From positions 310,001 to 374,000 of the forward strand of contig JAYEVG010000047.1 of assembly GCA_036346395.1 (NCBI GenBank): 64,000 bases of DNA. Direction: 5' to 3'. The position numbers and the translations under genes were made by a program. Each line of letters begins with the position of its first letter. The stretch's first letter is position 1. Below the pieces are notes generated by a model. That model made no database searches. It had not been told where the DNA came from and saw only the letters and a list, made by a program, of their open reading frames with translations. Positions 1 to 10,920 of this stretch are shown here, in pieces. Source of the DNA: Hsuehochloa calcarea (taxonomy: Eukaryota; Streptophyta; Magnoliopsida; Poales; Poaceae).

Positions 1-1490
1 GGATTACATGGCACCATGTCTTTGTGCTCGTCGATGTACGGGGACACTTGGGTCATGTGTTGCAAGACCGTGAAATGGGCTTGAGCGTACGTATCCAGAT
101 CGGGAGTGATTGATTTCCTTCCGATGGTCCCGATACCATCCAGTCTCCCCTCATGACGAGATAGAGGCACACCAATCGGATCCACCTGAGCCATGTAGTC
201 GACGCAGAACTCAATGACCTCTTCCGTTGCATAACCTTCGATGATGCCGCCTCGGCCGAGATCGATTCCGACGTAGGACTTGAGAATTCTCATGTACCTC
301 TCGAACGGGTACATATGACATAGAAACACAGGGCGCATATCTTTATCTCTTTCACAAGGTGAACAATGAGATGGACCATGATATCGAAAAATGACGGAGG
401 GAAATACATCTCAAGATGACACGAGTTGTCACTACCTCGGCTGCAGAGCATCTAGTCCTTGGGGATCGATGACCTTCTCGAGCAATTGAGTTGAAGAAAT
501 AACACGACCTCAAGATTGCCACTCGGACCTTGTTCGGCAAGATACTCCTAATTGCAACAGAAGCATTTGTGTCATCAAGACACGACAATCATGCGACTTC
601 ATACCAATTAATTTCAAATCTTGCATAGAAACAAGTTTCTTAATGTTAGCGGAGTAACCAGACGGACTTTCACACCGTGCAAGCTCCGCACGCTTCATTT
701 CTCTCGCCTTGGACAGAGTGTAGCAAGTCGGGGAAGGTACGTTCGTCTGATCGGTCTCTTTCGGTGCTAACTCGGTCCTTATGTTCATATCGACCAAGTC
801 ACGCGCATGCGTTAACACCATCCTTTGTTTTGCCACTAATGTTCAAAGAAGAGACCAATCAAGCTATCACATACATTCTTCTCACGTGCATAACGTCGAT
901 GCAATGGCGAACTTCTAAGTACTCCCAATAAGGCAAGTCCCAAAAATTGACCGCTTCTTCCGGATGTTCTTCTCACGGGTTCTTAATTTACGCCCTTCCC
1001 AAGCACAACATCGATATCCTTAACCATATCATAGACCTCTTTCCCACTAAAAGCCCTTGAAGTCGAACCGTCTTCCTTATTTCCGTCGAATTGTTTCTTC
1101 ATCTTGCGGTATGGGTGACTCCTCGGAAGGAACCTACGGTGACGATATACACGCTTTTTGTGAGTTGTTCACCATACACACCAGTAGCATCTAGCAAAGT
1201 GCGAGACGGACTTTGGCTCCTTTTTGTATTGAAGTTCGACAGTTACCAAGGGCGGAAAATCATTGATGGTGCGTAACAACATGGCGCGTAAAGTAAAGTT
1301 CTCTCATTTGTACGCATCCCATACTGCACCCTTCGCTCCACAAGTGTCACAAGATCTTCCAAAGAATGGTGCTAGGTACACATCAATATCATTCCCAAAG
1401 TTGCTTCGCCCTTGGATAAGTAGTGACATCAAAATATACTTCCGCTTCATACGAGCCAAGGAGGAAGGTTGTACATACATAGATTCACGG
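1..1490 (-). pseudogene. Decayed CACTA (En/Spm) TNP2-type transposase, truncated by the window edge
   Basis: Read on the minus strand, the stretch gives successive pieces of a plant CACTA transposase in the expected order but in shifting frames. A Transposase_21-like part is near 1400-1349 (FGNDIDVYLAPFFEDL). Then comes a PYWEYLEVRH..DVMHV block near 940-890, a GMKSHDCRVLM block near 606-570, and the DUF4218 hallmark YPFERYM near 312-291, followed by an EVIEFC segment. Frameshifts and stops separate the blocks, so no intact protein is made. The N-terminal part is missing, because the element end at 1679 lies only about 190 bp upstream of the first recognisable block. The C-terminus runs off position 1. 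The identity rests on motif order recalled from the TNP2 family; a profile search would settle it. Confidence 0.8.
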
Positions 1491-1499
1491 GCGGTGTAA

Positions 1500-1679
1500 C
1501 ATCACGAGCGGTTCTATATCGTAACCGCTCGTGATATTGACTATCGCTGCACGGTTCGAAATAGAACCGCTCGTGATAGGCCCGCTGCGCCAAAACAAAG
1601 CCCAGACAGACCCAACACAGACGGTTCCTTAGGAACCGTCTGTGATGGACCGTCTGTTATAGACTCTTTTGTAGTAGTG
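1500..1679. mobile_element. CACTA element end: subterminal repeats and terminal inverted repeat
   Basis: The segment ends with ttttgtagtagtg at 1667-1679, the reverse complement of the CACTACTACAAAA terminus typical of CACTA transposons. Inside it are short inverted pairs built on atcacgagcggttc and cacagacggttcc. The whole segment, reverse-complemented, closely matches the left end of the element that starts at 24975, so both belong to one family. The partner end of this copy lies left of the window. Confidence 0.8.
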
Positions 1680-2240
1680 CCTGTTCCCTTGCAAGTATGC
1701 CGTAGGTGGTCTGGAATGCTACCGCTGCTTTCTAGTGAAGCAGAGGGACCCCAGAGGGACTAACGACTGTGATGGTCATTCAGCCCACATGTATTTTCGA
1801 TATTCCTCTGGCATGTTGCTCAGGTACCACTTTCCTCGGAGATCTAGATGCATTCGGCGACGTCAATGACGGCGGGGAAGACAATGCATACGCCATCTCG
1901 CAAGATTAACAAAGCAATATCTCACAGTGCTAGCTAGAGTCAATCAAAACAATATAATTTAAAACTTCTACCAGCACAATCCAAAGTGGTGATCGTACCT
2001 TGACGGAAGGCGTGGACAAAGAGGGAGTTGAGGTTACAGAGGGATGACATCGGCGTGGGGAGAAGGTCGGGGGATGCAGAGGGAGGACGTTGGCGCGGGG
2101 AGGAGGACGGTACGAGGATGACGGCGCTAAGAGAGGAGGCGCAGGAGGAACACGGGACGTAAAGGTGCTGGGGAAGCGGACCGAAGAGTGTGCTTTGAGG
2201 AGTAAGGGCGAAAAACCCTAGCGGGGTCCCGTACTTATAA
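1680..2240. other. Unassigned stretch between CACTA pieces
   Basis: No convincing gene is seen. The segment 1990-2215 is richer in G and C and has a minus-strand open frame with low-complexity Pro/Ser content, which looks like non-coding transposon or leader sequence. It could be an internal part of the CACTA-type remnant on its right or a captured gene fragment. Confidence 0.3.
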
Positions 2241-2675
2241 ATGTATATCACAGACGTTTTTCTTAGAGAACCATCTATGATATCATATATCACAGACGAT
2301 TATATTTAAGAACCATCTGTGATAAGATATATGGTACTACAACCACCACCTGGTCGTAAGCATATCACAAACGGTTATATTTGAGAACCGTATGTGATAA
2401 GAAAGCTACGACCACCACCTAGTCATAAGCATATCACAGACGGTTCTATTCTAGGATCGTCTGCGATTAGCTAGCATATCACAGACGGTTCTTAAAACGG
2501 TTATATTTAAGAACCGTCTATGATAAGAAAGCTATGACCATCACCTGGTCGTAAGCATATACCAGACTATGCCAAGACCGTCTGCGATAAGCTAGCATAT
2601 CACAGATGGTAATATACAAGAACCGTCTGTGAAATACGCCTTTAAATATCTGGTCATCCCCTCAGATCTAGATCT

Positions 2676-2850
2676 ATTTGTAGTGAGAAATGCCACTGAT
2701 ATATATATGGCTGCTTTGAAGGAGGCAGCCGGCTCTAGGGCGCGTTTGGTGAAAGAAATACCATAGATTTTTAAGTGTGCTTGTAGATCTATTTGTTATT
2801 GGTGATCTAAGGTTAGTATTCCTTTATCTCTGATGCGGCTACTTTGAAGA
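2676..2850. repeat. Direct repeat copy 1 (partner at 3555-3720)
   Basis: About 165 bp, including the words ctttgaaggaggc, aagtgtgcttgtagatc and ggtgatctaaggttagtat, recurs at 3555-3720 with few changes. Each copy stands just left of one of the two hairpins, so the repeat plus hairpin behaves as one duplicated module. Confidence 0.75.
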
Positions 2851-3275
2851 AGATGACGAGTACACCTAAGAAAGCAACCAAGCCCACCACGAAGCATGAT
2901 CTTTTTTTCGGTTGCCGTCCACCTAGCATGAGTTGATGAGATGGTAGCCACGACCTACTTTATCGAACCTGACACACTCTCCTGGTAGCCATGTTTATTG
3001 AACTTGTAGGGCTAGTCACACTGTGATTGTATTCCTGCTTGGCACACTCTTACTTCATTAGCATTCTCTGGTTGGTTGGTATGACCAGCCCCTGCGAGTT
3101 AAAGAACAATGGCTGTCAGGAGAGTGTGTCTGATTCGATGAGGTTGGCCGTTGTTGCTATCGCATCCTCCTCATACTGCGTGGACGACCCCCCTCTCCGC
3201 GGGAAAAAAAATCATACTTTGCGGTGGGCTTGGTTGCTTTCTTAGGCGTACTCGTAGTCTTCTTCAAAGCAGCCG
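2836..3275. other. Long imperfect hairpin 1 inside CACTA remnant
   Basis: The left arm at about 2836-3020 is the reverse complement, with mismatches and small bulges, of the right arm at about 3079-3275. Matching words include aagaaagcaaccaagccca against tgggcttggttgctttctt, and acacactctcctg against caggagagtgtgt. The loop is about 58 bp. A transcript would fold into a stem approaching 185 bp. It could be a source of small RNAs or simply a foldback from an inverted duplication. Confidence 0.65.
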
Positions 3276-3554
3276 TGCTTATCAGAGACGGTTCTTGTTA
3301 ATAACCGTCTGTGATACACATCACAGACGGTTCTAATTACAAACCGTCTGTGATAAGTAAACATCACAGACGGTTCTTATTAATAACAGTCTGTGATAAT
3401 TATATATCACAGACTGTTGTAGTTTATAACTGGCTGTGATACGTATCACAATTTATAACTGGCTGTGATACGTATCACAGACGTTTATCCCACTAAACCG
3501 CCTGTGATAGTTCCTTCTATATCTAAAAAATATTCTGTTTTTCTCCTGCTAGCA

Positions 3555-3720
3555 TCATGAGAAATGTGATATATATGCAGTTGCTTTGAAGGAGGCGGCC
3601 GGCTCCGGGGCGCGTTGGTGAAAGAAATACTTTAGATTTTCAAGTGTGCTTGTAGATCCGCTATTTGTTCTTGGTGATCTAAGGTTAGTATTCCTTTGTC
3701 TCTGATGCGGCTGCATATTT
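3555..3720. repeat. Direct repeat copy 2 (partner at 2676-2850)
   Basis: This is the second copy of the repeat described at 2676-2850, again immediately left of a hairpin. The duplication explains why two similar hairpins lie in one element. Confidence 0.75.
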
Positions 3721-3724
3721 TCGA

Positions 3725-3880
3725 CGGTCGTCCACACAGCATGAGGAGGATGAGACAGCAGCCACACCAACTTCATCGATCAAGCCTGCAAGTTCATGAA
3801 GCATGGCTGCCAGGAGATCGCAAGCTTGATGAAGATGGCGTGGCTGCTGTCTCATACTCTTCATGCTGCGTGGACGACCG
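3725..3880. other. Compact miRNA-precursor-like hairpin 2
   Basis: The arm at 3725-3785 pairs with the arm at 3824-3880. I count roughly 52 of 57 positions paired, one 4-nt bulge and a 38-nt loop. The right arm contains catgctgcgtggacgacc, and hairpin 1 holds the related catactgcgtggacgac at 3171-3187. The size and pairing resemble a plant miRNA precursor, but nothing in the sequence proves transcription or processing. Confidence 0.5.
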
Positions 3881-4042
3881 CCAAAAAAAACGCTTATCAG
3901 ATACGGTTTTTATTAATAACCGTCTGTGATAAAGATCACAAACGATTCTATTTACAAATCGTATGTGATAATAATATATCTGGAGTATGCTAGAGTTGAA
4001 GATGGAGCGTATTCTGGACCATATCAAGTAGCTGGAGAAGAT

Positions 4043-4058
4043 TGTGTGTGTGTGTGTG
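4043..4058. repeat. (TG)n microsatellite
   Basis: Eight TG dinucleotides in a row lie inside the CACTA-type remnant. Confidence 0.9.
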
Positions 4059-4572
4059 CATGTATTATTGTTGTAATTTATGGCATATTTGTTAAGTAGC
4101 CGGAAAAGTATATCACAGACGGTTATTGTTGAGAACCGTATGTGATAATTCATAGACGGTTCTTGAAAATAACCGTCTGTGACGTATGTGATTATCACAG
4201 ACGTTTATTCTTAAGAACAGCCGGTGAATTATCCAAGATAGGTTGTTTTGTACTAGTGTCTCTACCCTCACAGCCTCACCTTAAGATCTGGGCATGCAAA
4301 TCCCTTCTATACATGGGTGGATATTGAGTCAGGTGCTCGTCTTATCTAGGTTTTCCCTTCAAAATTGACACGATTTAATTTAATATTACTTTATTTATAG
4401 TTTGGTAGTATTTTTAGAACAGAGCTAACGAGCCGAGCTAAGCCAAAGCGGATTTAATTTTTATTTGAAATCGTCTCATTTCAATGTGTAGCCAATTAAT
4501 AAATGTAATTAGAGCAATTTTGAACCGAACCAACAAGCTCCACAAACGAGCTTTTTTTCCCACCCCTACTTC

Positions 4573-4580
4573 TATATAAA
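4573..4580 (+). promoter_or_regulatory. TATA box of peroxidase 1
   Basis: The sequence tatataaa lies 101 bp before the ATG at 4681. That leaves room for a leader of roughly 70 bases. The region between it and the CACTA end at 4258 is the whole unduplicated upstream sequence, so part of the promoter could be transposon-derived. Confidence 0.65.
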
Positions 4581-4680
4581 CCCTCGAGTTGTCCCATGTG
4601 ATGTGCATATCATCCACTACTAGAGCTATATTACAATACATACTCCAAGACATACAACACTAGCAGATTAGCAATAGCAG

Positions 4681-7600
4681 ATGGATCGTTTGGTGGTAGT
4701 GGCCATGGTGGCCGTGGTGGTGGTGGTGTGCCTCCAGCTGCCGGCGGCGACCCACGGGCAGCTGCAGGTGGGGTTCTACAACACGAGCTGCCCCAACGCG
4801 GAGTCGCTGGTCCGGCAGGCGGTGGCGAACGCCTTCGCGAACGACTCCGGCATCGCTGCCGGCCTCATCCGCCTCCATTTCCATGACTGCTTTGTCAGGG
4901 TATGTACGTACGTAGCTCCGAACTAGTTCCGTTCTTATTTTGCACAACCGATCGATCGAACGATTATGACTCCCTCCCTCCTCCTATGATCTGTTCACAT
5001 TCGCACTAAATAGTCGTGGATGCTCTCCTCCTCTTTTCTTTTCAAGTTCTTTAATCCCTTTCTCTTCTTTTCTGGAGATGTTGACAGGCTCACATAATTG
5101 CAGAATTTGCCTTTCAAAGTACGTAGTAACACTATTAGTACCTGGGACTGGGAGCTAGATGGGACTACTACAATTAAGCCCGAAAAATGCTCACTGATTA
5201 ATACTAATGCATTGCAATAGACAATTTTATCTTTAAGTTTGATGAATTAGTTTGGCTCGCATATATGCTGCTCTTGCCCTCGATTCGGTGGAAGAAGCGC
5301 AAAGTCCTCTTCTCGTAGCTGGAAAGTTGAAAGGGCCTCGCTGTTGCTCCCGAAGAGTCAAACAAAGTGACGAATTGTCCAAAAACAAAGTCGATCGCAG
5401 CAGCACATAACATATACCGTTATTCTTCTACCTGCTCCCGACCTTAGTAGCTTCTTTTTTCAACTTTTCTGATCACATGCAGATCTCGATGACCGCATCA
5501 CAAAAATTAGTAACTGCACAGAGTACGTCCTAGGTGGGAGCATGGTTTTCAGTACCGGGAATTTTTTTTTTTAACGGGAGACCGGTAAGGCCAAAAATGG
5601 GAAAATTTTGGCTGGAATTTTTATTTTTTTAGGATTTCAAATAAAAAAATAAAATTCGAATAAAATTCAAGCAAATTAGTTTTTTTAGACAAATTTCATA
5701 AAAATCGGTTCTTTCGGGGCCGGTTTGTAATCCTAACCGGTCTTCACTTGTAAATCCGGTTTGGCCGATTTTCGGCCAGTTTATGAATTCCTACGTGGGA
5801 GAGACAAGCAGATGCATGCTCTGACTAGGGCCTTGATTTTCGGCAGAAAATTGGCCAAACCAGTCCCCTAGTAGGATTCCAAACTGAGTCCACAAAAATT
5901 GGCTTGCTCGAATTCTGCTTCAATTTGATTTTTTTTTTAATTTAAATTCAAAAATTTCAAATTTTAATTTAAAATTTTGGCTAATTTTTTTCAATTTTCA
6001 GCCAGACCGGTGTTACCACGCACCCGGTAAAAAAAATCCGGTATCGAACTCTAGATTCTAGAGAGGTTTATCAGGAGAGAGGAAACGTCAGTTCCAGATA
6101 GCGACCTCCCAGCAAACTAGTCAGACTCTCGTACGTTCAACCTTCGAGGCCTCGTAAATCGGAAACTGCTATCTAATTAAGCTACTATATAGTATCGGGA
6201 TTGCTAAATTTTAGTTGTTCAAAAAAAATTTTATTCATCTACAATAGTACAATATTAAATTTAAAATTACAATACCGAGTGAAGTGCAGTTTTAGCATAA
6301 CTCTACTATAACTTTTAGTTCTAATTATTATTATTTTATTTATAAGATTTACCTAGATTTACTTTTGTCTTGTTTAGATTTTTTTTTGTATTTGTAGAAT
6401 TCACCTTTTTTTGTCAAGTTTAGATTTTTTTTTTCAATGCAGAACCTTATGGTATCCATTAGATCAAAATCTTACGGTTAAAAAAGATAACCGATAGATA
6501 AAGAAATTTCAAACACAGACACTCCCCCGTAATATATACCATGGGTATCTCATGTGGACACAACAGATAGTCAGATACCTACCTAATTAAAGTGTTGTTA
6601 ACTCTGGTTAATCAGTCATAGTCAGATATACCCAGTCATAGTCAGATACCTAGCTAATTAAAGTATTGTTAACTCTGGTTAATCAGTCTGATACTGCCAT
6701 TTGGGGCATCTTCGATTGCTTAATTTTCTTTCTCATTAGCCAGTGCAGGATCTCTCTTAAAAAACACTAATCACTACTCACCAGTATATTATTGCATTTT
6801 TTTCTGTGTCTGGTTGCATTGCAACACTGGTCCGGCACTCCGGCTAATGTGTAGTAATATTTACTTATTTTTTACTCTCCTCGATGGGCCAGGGCTGCGA
6901 CGCCTCCGTGCTGCTCACCTCCCCCAACGGCACGGCGGAGCGCGACGCGCCGCCGAACAAGCCCAGCCTCCGCGGCTTCCAGGTGATCGACGCCGCCAAG
7001 GCCGCCGTGGAGCAGAGCTGCTCGCGCACCGTCTCCTGTGCCGACATCCTGGCCTTCGCCGCCCGCGACAGCATCAACCTCACCGGCAACGTCGCCTACC
7101 AGGTCCCAGCCGGCCGCCGCGACGGCAACGTCTCCATCGACAACGACGCCAACAACAACCTGCCGCAGCCCACGTTCAACGCGTCGCAGCTCGTCGCCAG
7201 CTTCGCCAACAAGACCCTCACTGCCGAGGAGATGGTCATCCTCTCCGGCGCCCACACCGTCGGCCGCTCCTTCTGCCCCTCCTTCCTCCCCCGCATCTGG
7301 AACAACACCACGGCCATCGTATGTCCTCACCGATCATGGACGTCTGATGCATCGCCATACACACATGCACCCATCTAACGTAAAGCTGCTGCGTATACCT
7401 ACGTGTGCAGGTGGACGCGGGGCTGAGCCCGGCGTACGCGACGCTGCTGCGGGCGCTGTGCCCGTCGAACGCGAACGCGTCGACGCCGATCACGACGGCG
7501 ATCGACCCGAGCACGCCGGCGGTGTTGGACAACAACTACTACAAGCTGCTGCCGCTCAACCTGGGGCTCTTCTTCTCCGACAACCAGCTGCGCACCAACG

Positions 7601-7845
7601 CGACGCTCAACGCGTCCGTGAACAGCTTCGCTGCGAACGAGACGCTGTGGAAGCAGCGGTTCGTGGCGGCCATGGTGAAGATGGGCAACATCGAGGTGCT
7701 CACGGGCAGCCAGGGGGAGGTCCGGCTGAACTGCAGCGTCGTCAACAACCGGTCGTCGGTGGCGGCCACGGGCGGCGGCGCCGGGATCGAGATGGCGCAC
7801 TACTCGGGATCCACCGTGTCCATCGACGAGATCGCGACGTCCTGA
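4681..7845 (+). CDS. Class III (secretory) plant peroxidase 1, three exons
   Basis: Exons are 4681-4899, 6893-7318 and 7411-7845. Both introns are GT-AG and phase 0, giving 359 residues. A hydrophobic signal peptide ends at THG, and the mature protein starts QLQVGFY. The distal haem residues Arg64 and His68 lie in LIRLHFHDC. The proximal His194 lies in SGAHTVGR. All eight conserved cysteines are present, including DCFVRGCDAS around the distal calcium site. Such enzymes use H2O2 to oxidise phenolics, for example in lignin or suberin formation. About 35 residues follow the last cysteine (LNCSVVN), longer than in many apoplastic members, which could be a vacuolar sorting extension (inference). 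Several NxT/S glycosylation sites are visible. Intron 1 (1993 bp) is enlarged by repeats; intron 2 is 92 bp. It is a close paralogue of the gene at 30194. The protein looks fully functional. Confidence 0.95.
5539..6052. mobile_element. AT-rich foldback element in intron 1 of peroxidase 1
   Basis: The left edge (cagtaccgggaatttttt) and the right edge (aaaaaaaatccggtatcg) are imperfect inverted repeats around an AT-rich core with ccggtt and ccggtc words. The style matches the MITE at 8805-9052, suggesting one hAT-like family. No clear target duplication was found, and the interior near 5790-5830 suggests two elements or a rearrangement. Confidence 0.4.
6567..6688. repeat. 51-bp direct duplication in intron 1
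   Basis: The segment 6567-6617 is repeated at 6638-6688 with about two changes. Both copies share atagtcagatacct and attgttaactctggttaatcagtc-type words. The 20-bp spacer itself repeats part of the unit. It looks like a recent local slippage or tandem duplication without coding effect. Confidence 0.85.
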
Positions 7846-8006
7846 TGTGGTGTACGTGCGCGCGCGCGTCCATCGTTAGATTGAGATCAGAATGTGGCTG
7901 CAGTGCGTGGAGGGCTCTCTACTCTACACGGTGTTGTGCGCGCGTGTTATTTGTACACGTAATTTAGTTTGCAATCACCCCCATGCAAATTAACCTTATA
8001 TCAGTG

Positions 8007-8012
8007 AATAAA
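8007..8012 (+). terminator. Polyadenylation signal of peroxidase 1
   Basis: An AATAAA hexamer lies 162 bp after the stop codon at 7845, a normal 3' UTR length for a plant gene. Confidence 0.6.
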
Positions 8013-8059
8013 ACTGGCGCTTTTCAGGGTACATACACCGGTATTGGCTGATGCGAGGA

Positions 8060-8796
8060 TTATCCTGTGCTTAGGGCATGTACAACTGAAAATAAATTGC
8101 ATGGAGCGAGGGCCTTACGGTGAGACCCTCCCCTAGAGAATTCGTTGCCCTGGTCCTGTGCGGGATAGCTTCGCCATGGCCGGTCCCTGCGCGCGAGAGG
8201 AAAAGGGGATCGAACGTACCCATCTTCTACACAGAGCTCGAGTGCCTCCCCTTCCAAATCCTCGTCGCCCTCTTCTTCTCCACTACATTATTGCCCACGA
8301 CACGCACCTCGTCCCATCCCAGGCCTCCCCGACTCCTCCCGCAGTCTCTGGTCGTCTATGTCGACCCCGGGAAGATGCGTCGCCGAGTGACACGGGTGGA
8401 TCCGCCGCCCCCGCCGTGTGGATCTCTACCTGCCGCCGCCGCTGGTAACCATGCCGCGTCGTCACCTCAGGCGGTCCACACTGACAAGCACCGAAGCACG
8501 TAGGTGAAGCCGCTGCGACCTATTTCTCATCCCCAACTGATCAGATCCACAACAATGGTACGAAGTGTTCATCCCAATTTCCTGACTTGTACATTAGCAA
8601 GAGATTTGTTGTTCACAAATTCGGTTCTTTGAGCTATTGCTATGACTGTGTTAGTTGTGTCAATTTGATTGGAGTTGTGGTGGCCATGATTCTTTCTCTA
8701 TGTGGTGGATAAATATTATGACTGGAAAGTTTGAGATAGTATTTGCCATCTAATCTTTACAAGTGATTCAGTTCAACATAGTTTTAGAAGCCATTA
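8060..8796. other. Unassigned stretch after peroxidase 1
   Basis: The part 8120-8510 is GC-rich with open frames in several registers that look like low-complexity Pro/Arg/Ser shadows rather than a protein. The part 8520-8796 is AT-rich. It resembles a 5' leader plus first intron of a displaced gene fragment, but no domain is recognisable. Confidence 0.3.
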
Positions 8797-8804
8797 CCTA
8801 CGTG

Positions 8805-9052
8805 CAGTGAAAAATCTATCGGCCGATTTTCGCCGGTTACCGCCGGCGAAAAATCGGTTTTGGTAAAATTTGATCGAAAAAATTCGAATTTGCATGAATT
8901 ATGTTTGAATTTGATTTTTTTTAAAAAAAAATCAAAATTCGAAAGTTTCGAATTTTTTTTAAAAAAAATTTGGCCGAAATTTCCGGTTACCGGCGGTAAC
9001 CAGGGTTATCGGCGCCCTCTGAAAAAAAATCCAACCGGTATAGTAAACACTG
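8805..9052. mobile_element. hAT-type MITE, 248 bp, with 8-bp target duplication
   Basis: The direct repeat cctacgtg flanks the element at 8797-8804 and 9053-9060. The element begins CAGTG and ends CACTG. Its interior is a foldback of AT-rich sequence with ccggttaccg on both sides. An 8-bp duplication and CA(G)TG ends are what hAT elements leave. The intact duplication suggests a fairly recent insertion. Confidence 0.75.
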
Positions 9053-9099
9053 CCTACGTGTACCTCTCCTCACAAGCTAAACTATGTGAGTGCAGAAGT

Positions 9100-10920
9100 T
9101 TATATCCATGCACAGGTAACTGTATGTCTCAAACTGCTTTTCTTAAGGGGAGGTACATCATGGAAGGTGTGATAACTTTTCATGAGCTTCATTAAAAAAA
9201 AAATCAGTATGGTGTTTTGTTTAAGGTTGATTTTGAGAAAGCTTATGACAAAGTTAAATGATATTTTCTCTTTAAAACCCTTGTTTTAAAAGGTTTTCCA
9301 TCTAAATGGGTTGATTGGATAATGCATGTAGTAAGTGGGGACAGTGTTTGTGTGAAGGTGAATGATGAAATAGGTCCTTATTATAGAACTTTTAAAGCTC
9401 TCAGACAAGGGGATCCTTTATCCCTATTGTTGTTTGATCTTATTGCAGATGTGCTAGCCCTTCTCATTTACAAAGCTCAGAAACTGGGACTGATCAAAGG
9501 TTTGAACTCTCATTTAGGGGAGGGGGGCAGCTATTTTACAATATGCGGATGATACATTTTTTCTAATTCAGGATGATGAGGGGAGTGCAAAAAAATTGAA
9601 ATTTATTCTTTGTCTGTTTGAGCATTTGTCGGGTCTTAAAATCAATTTTCATAAGATTGGGGTTTTTTTGTATTGGTTTAGCAAGGGGGAAACAGAATAT
9701 GTACGAGGAAATCTTCACTTGCAAAGGGGCGAATTCCTCTAAAGTATTTGGGGATCCCTGTTGATTGAAAGAAGGTAAAGAATGTGGATTGGAAATTTGT
9801 GGAGAAGTCTGAGCATAAGTTGAGTGGTTGGCAAGGAAAGCTGTTAACTTTGGGGGAGGTTAGTTCTTGTTAACTCCTCCTTAAGCGGTTTGCCCTTATA
9901 TATGTTGTCATTTTACAAAGTACCTATGGGGGTTAGAGAAAAAAAAATTGGATTCTTTTAGATATAGATTCTTTTTAATTCTACTAATGGCAATAAAAAA
10001 TATCACTTGGTTAGCTGCCCAGTGGTATGTTTGCCCAAATCCCAATGGGGTTTAGGTGTTCAGGATTTAAAAACTATGAATTTAGCACTTTTAGGTAAGT
10101 GGTTGTGGAAATTGGAAAATGGTGAGGGTCTTTGGCAAGACATTATTAGAAACAAGTACTTGGGTAAACATACTACACAAGTGCAAGTAAAAAATGAAGA
10201 TTCTTACTTTTGGAAAGGAGTAATGGAGGTTAAAGATATATTTTTTTCTCTTGTTGTATTGGGAGATGGTACCAAAACTAGGTTTTGGGAAGATTTATGG
10301 ATATGTCATTCTCCTTTTGTTGTAAAGTATACTAGGTTATACAATTTGGTGTATCATAAACAAGTCTTAGTGGCAACTGTTTTTGGTAAAGGAGTAAATT
10401 GATTGAGTTTAGAAGAGTCTTTGGGAGAATTCTACCTTATGGCATCAACTATTAAAAGAATGTGGCAATGTGAAATTAAGTAGCGAGAGTGACAAATTGG
10501 TATGGATGCTATCGAATTTGGAGTGTTTTCTGTGAAATCCTTTTACCTTGCTTTAAGAAATCAACTTTTTGTCTTTCCATATCATTTCATTTCAAGGTTA
10601 AAAATGCCTCTTAGGATTAAGATCTTCATGTGGTTAGTTCTTAAACAGAGAATACTGACTAAAGACAATCTTATCCATAGAGGATGGTTGGGGGTAAAAA
10701 TTATGTTTTCTGTGGAATGAATGAGAGCATCAATCATCTATTCTTGGCTTGTCCTTTATCGAGGTTCATCTGGAATGTTGTGGTATGTGCTTTCGGCTTG
10801 CCTTGTCCTCCTGCCAATATCCACCAGTTGATGACCAACTGGATTGGATTTTTTGCTAGGAAGACAAGAAAACTTGTCTTAGTTGGCTTAGCAATGATCC
10901 TTTGGAGCATTTGGAGGGTA
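9100..10920 (+). pseudogene. LINE (plant L1-type) reverse transcriptase, decayed, first part
   Basis: Pieces of a non-LTR reverse transcriptase follow one another on the + strand in changing frames: QTAFLKGRYI near 9130, VDFEKAYDKVK near 9235, LRQGDPLS near 9400 and the catalytic QYADD at 9539-9553. A later stretch (GDGTKTRFWEDLW near 10290, KIFMWLVLKQRI near 10625) matches the zf-RVT zinc-binding region that closes plant LINE ORF2 proteins. Stops and frameshifts are frequent, so it is dead. The 5' part (endonuclease) is absent, as in typical 5'-truncated copies. The reading stops at 10920, where an LTR is inserted, and resumes at 14089. Confidence 0.85.

Larger units (their letters stand above)
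2240..4258. mobile_element. Second CACTA-type remnant with subterminal repeat blocks and hairpins
   Basis: Blocks of the motif tatcacagacggtt and its complement aaccgtctgtgata occur at 2248-2640, 3283-3520, 3893-3985 and 4103-4230. The right edge carries ttttgtactagtg at 4246-4258, a one-base variant of the CACTA terminal repeat. No matching left terminus or 3-bp target duplication was found, so the left boundary is a guess. No transposase coding is visible; the interior holds two related long hairpins and a direct duplication. Confidence 0.6.

Noticed and set aside
6814..7347. Long + and - strand frames over the peroxidase 1 exons
   Set aside because: They are shadows of the GC-rich exons in other registers; the peroxidase frame carries all family motifs.
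7038..7967. 309-codon + strand frame across exons 2-3 of peroxidase 1
   Set aside because: It reads through the 92-bp intron in the wrong frame and has Arg/Pro/Ser-rich composition.
8120..8503. Candidate gene downstream of peroxidase 1
   Set aside because: Open in several frames, with no domain, no clear splice structure and low-complexity composition.
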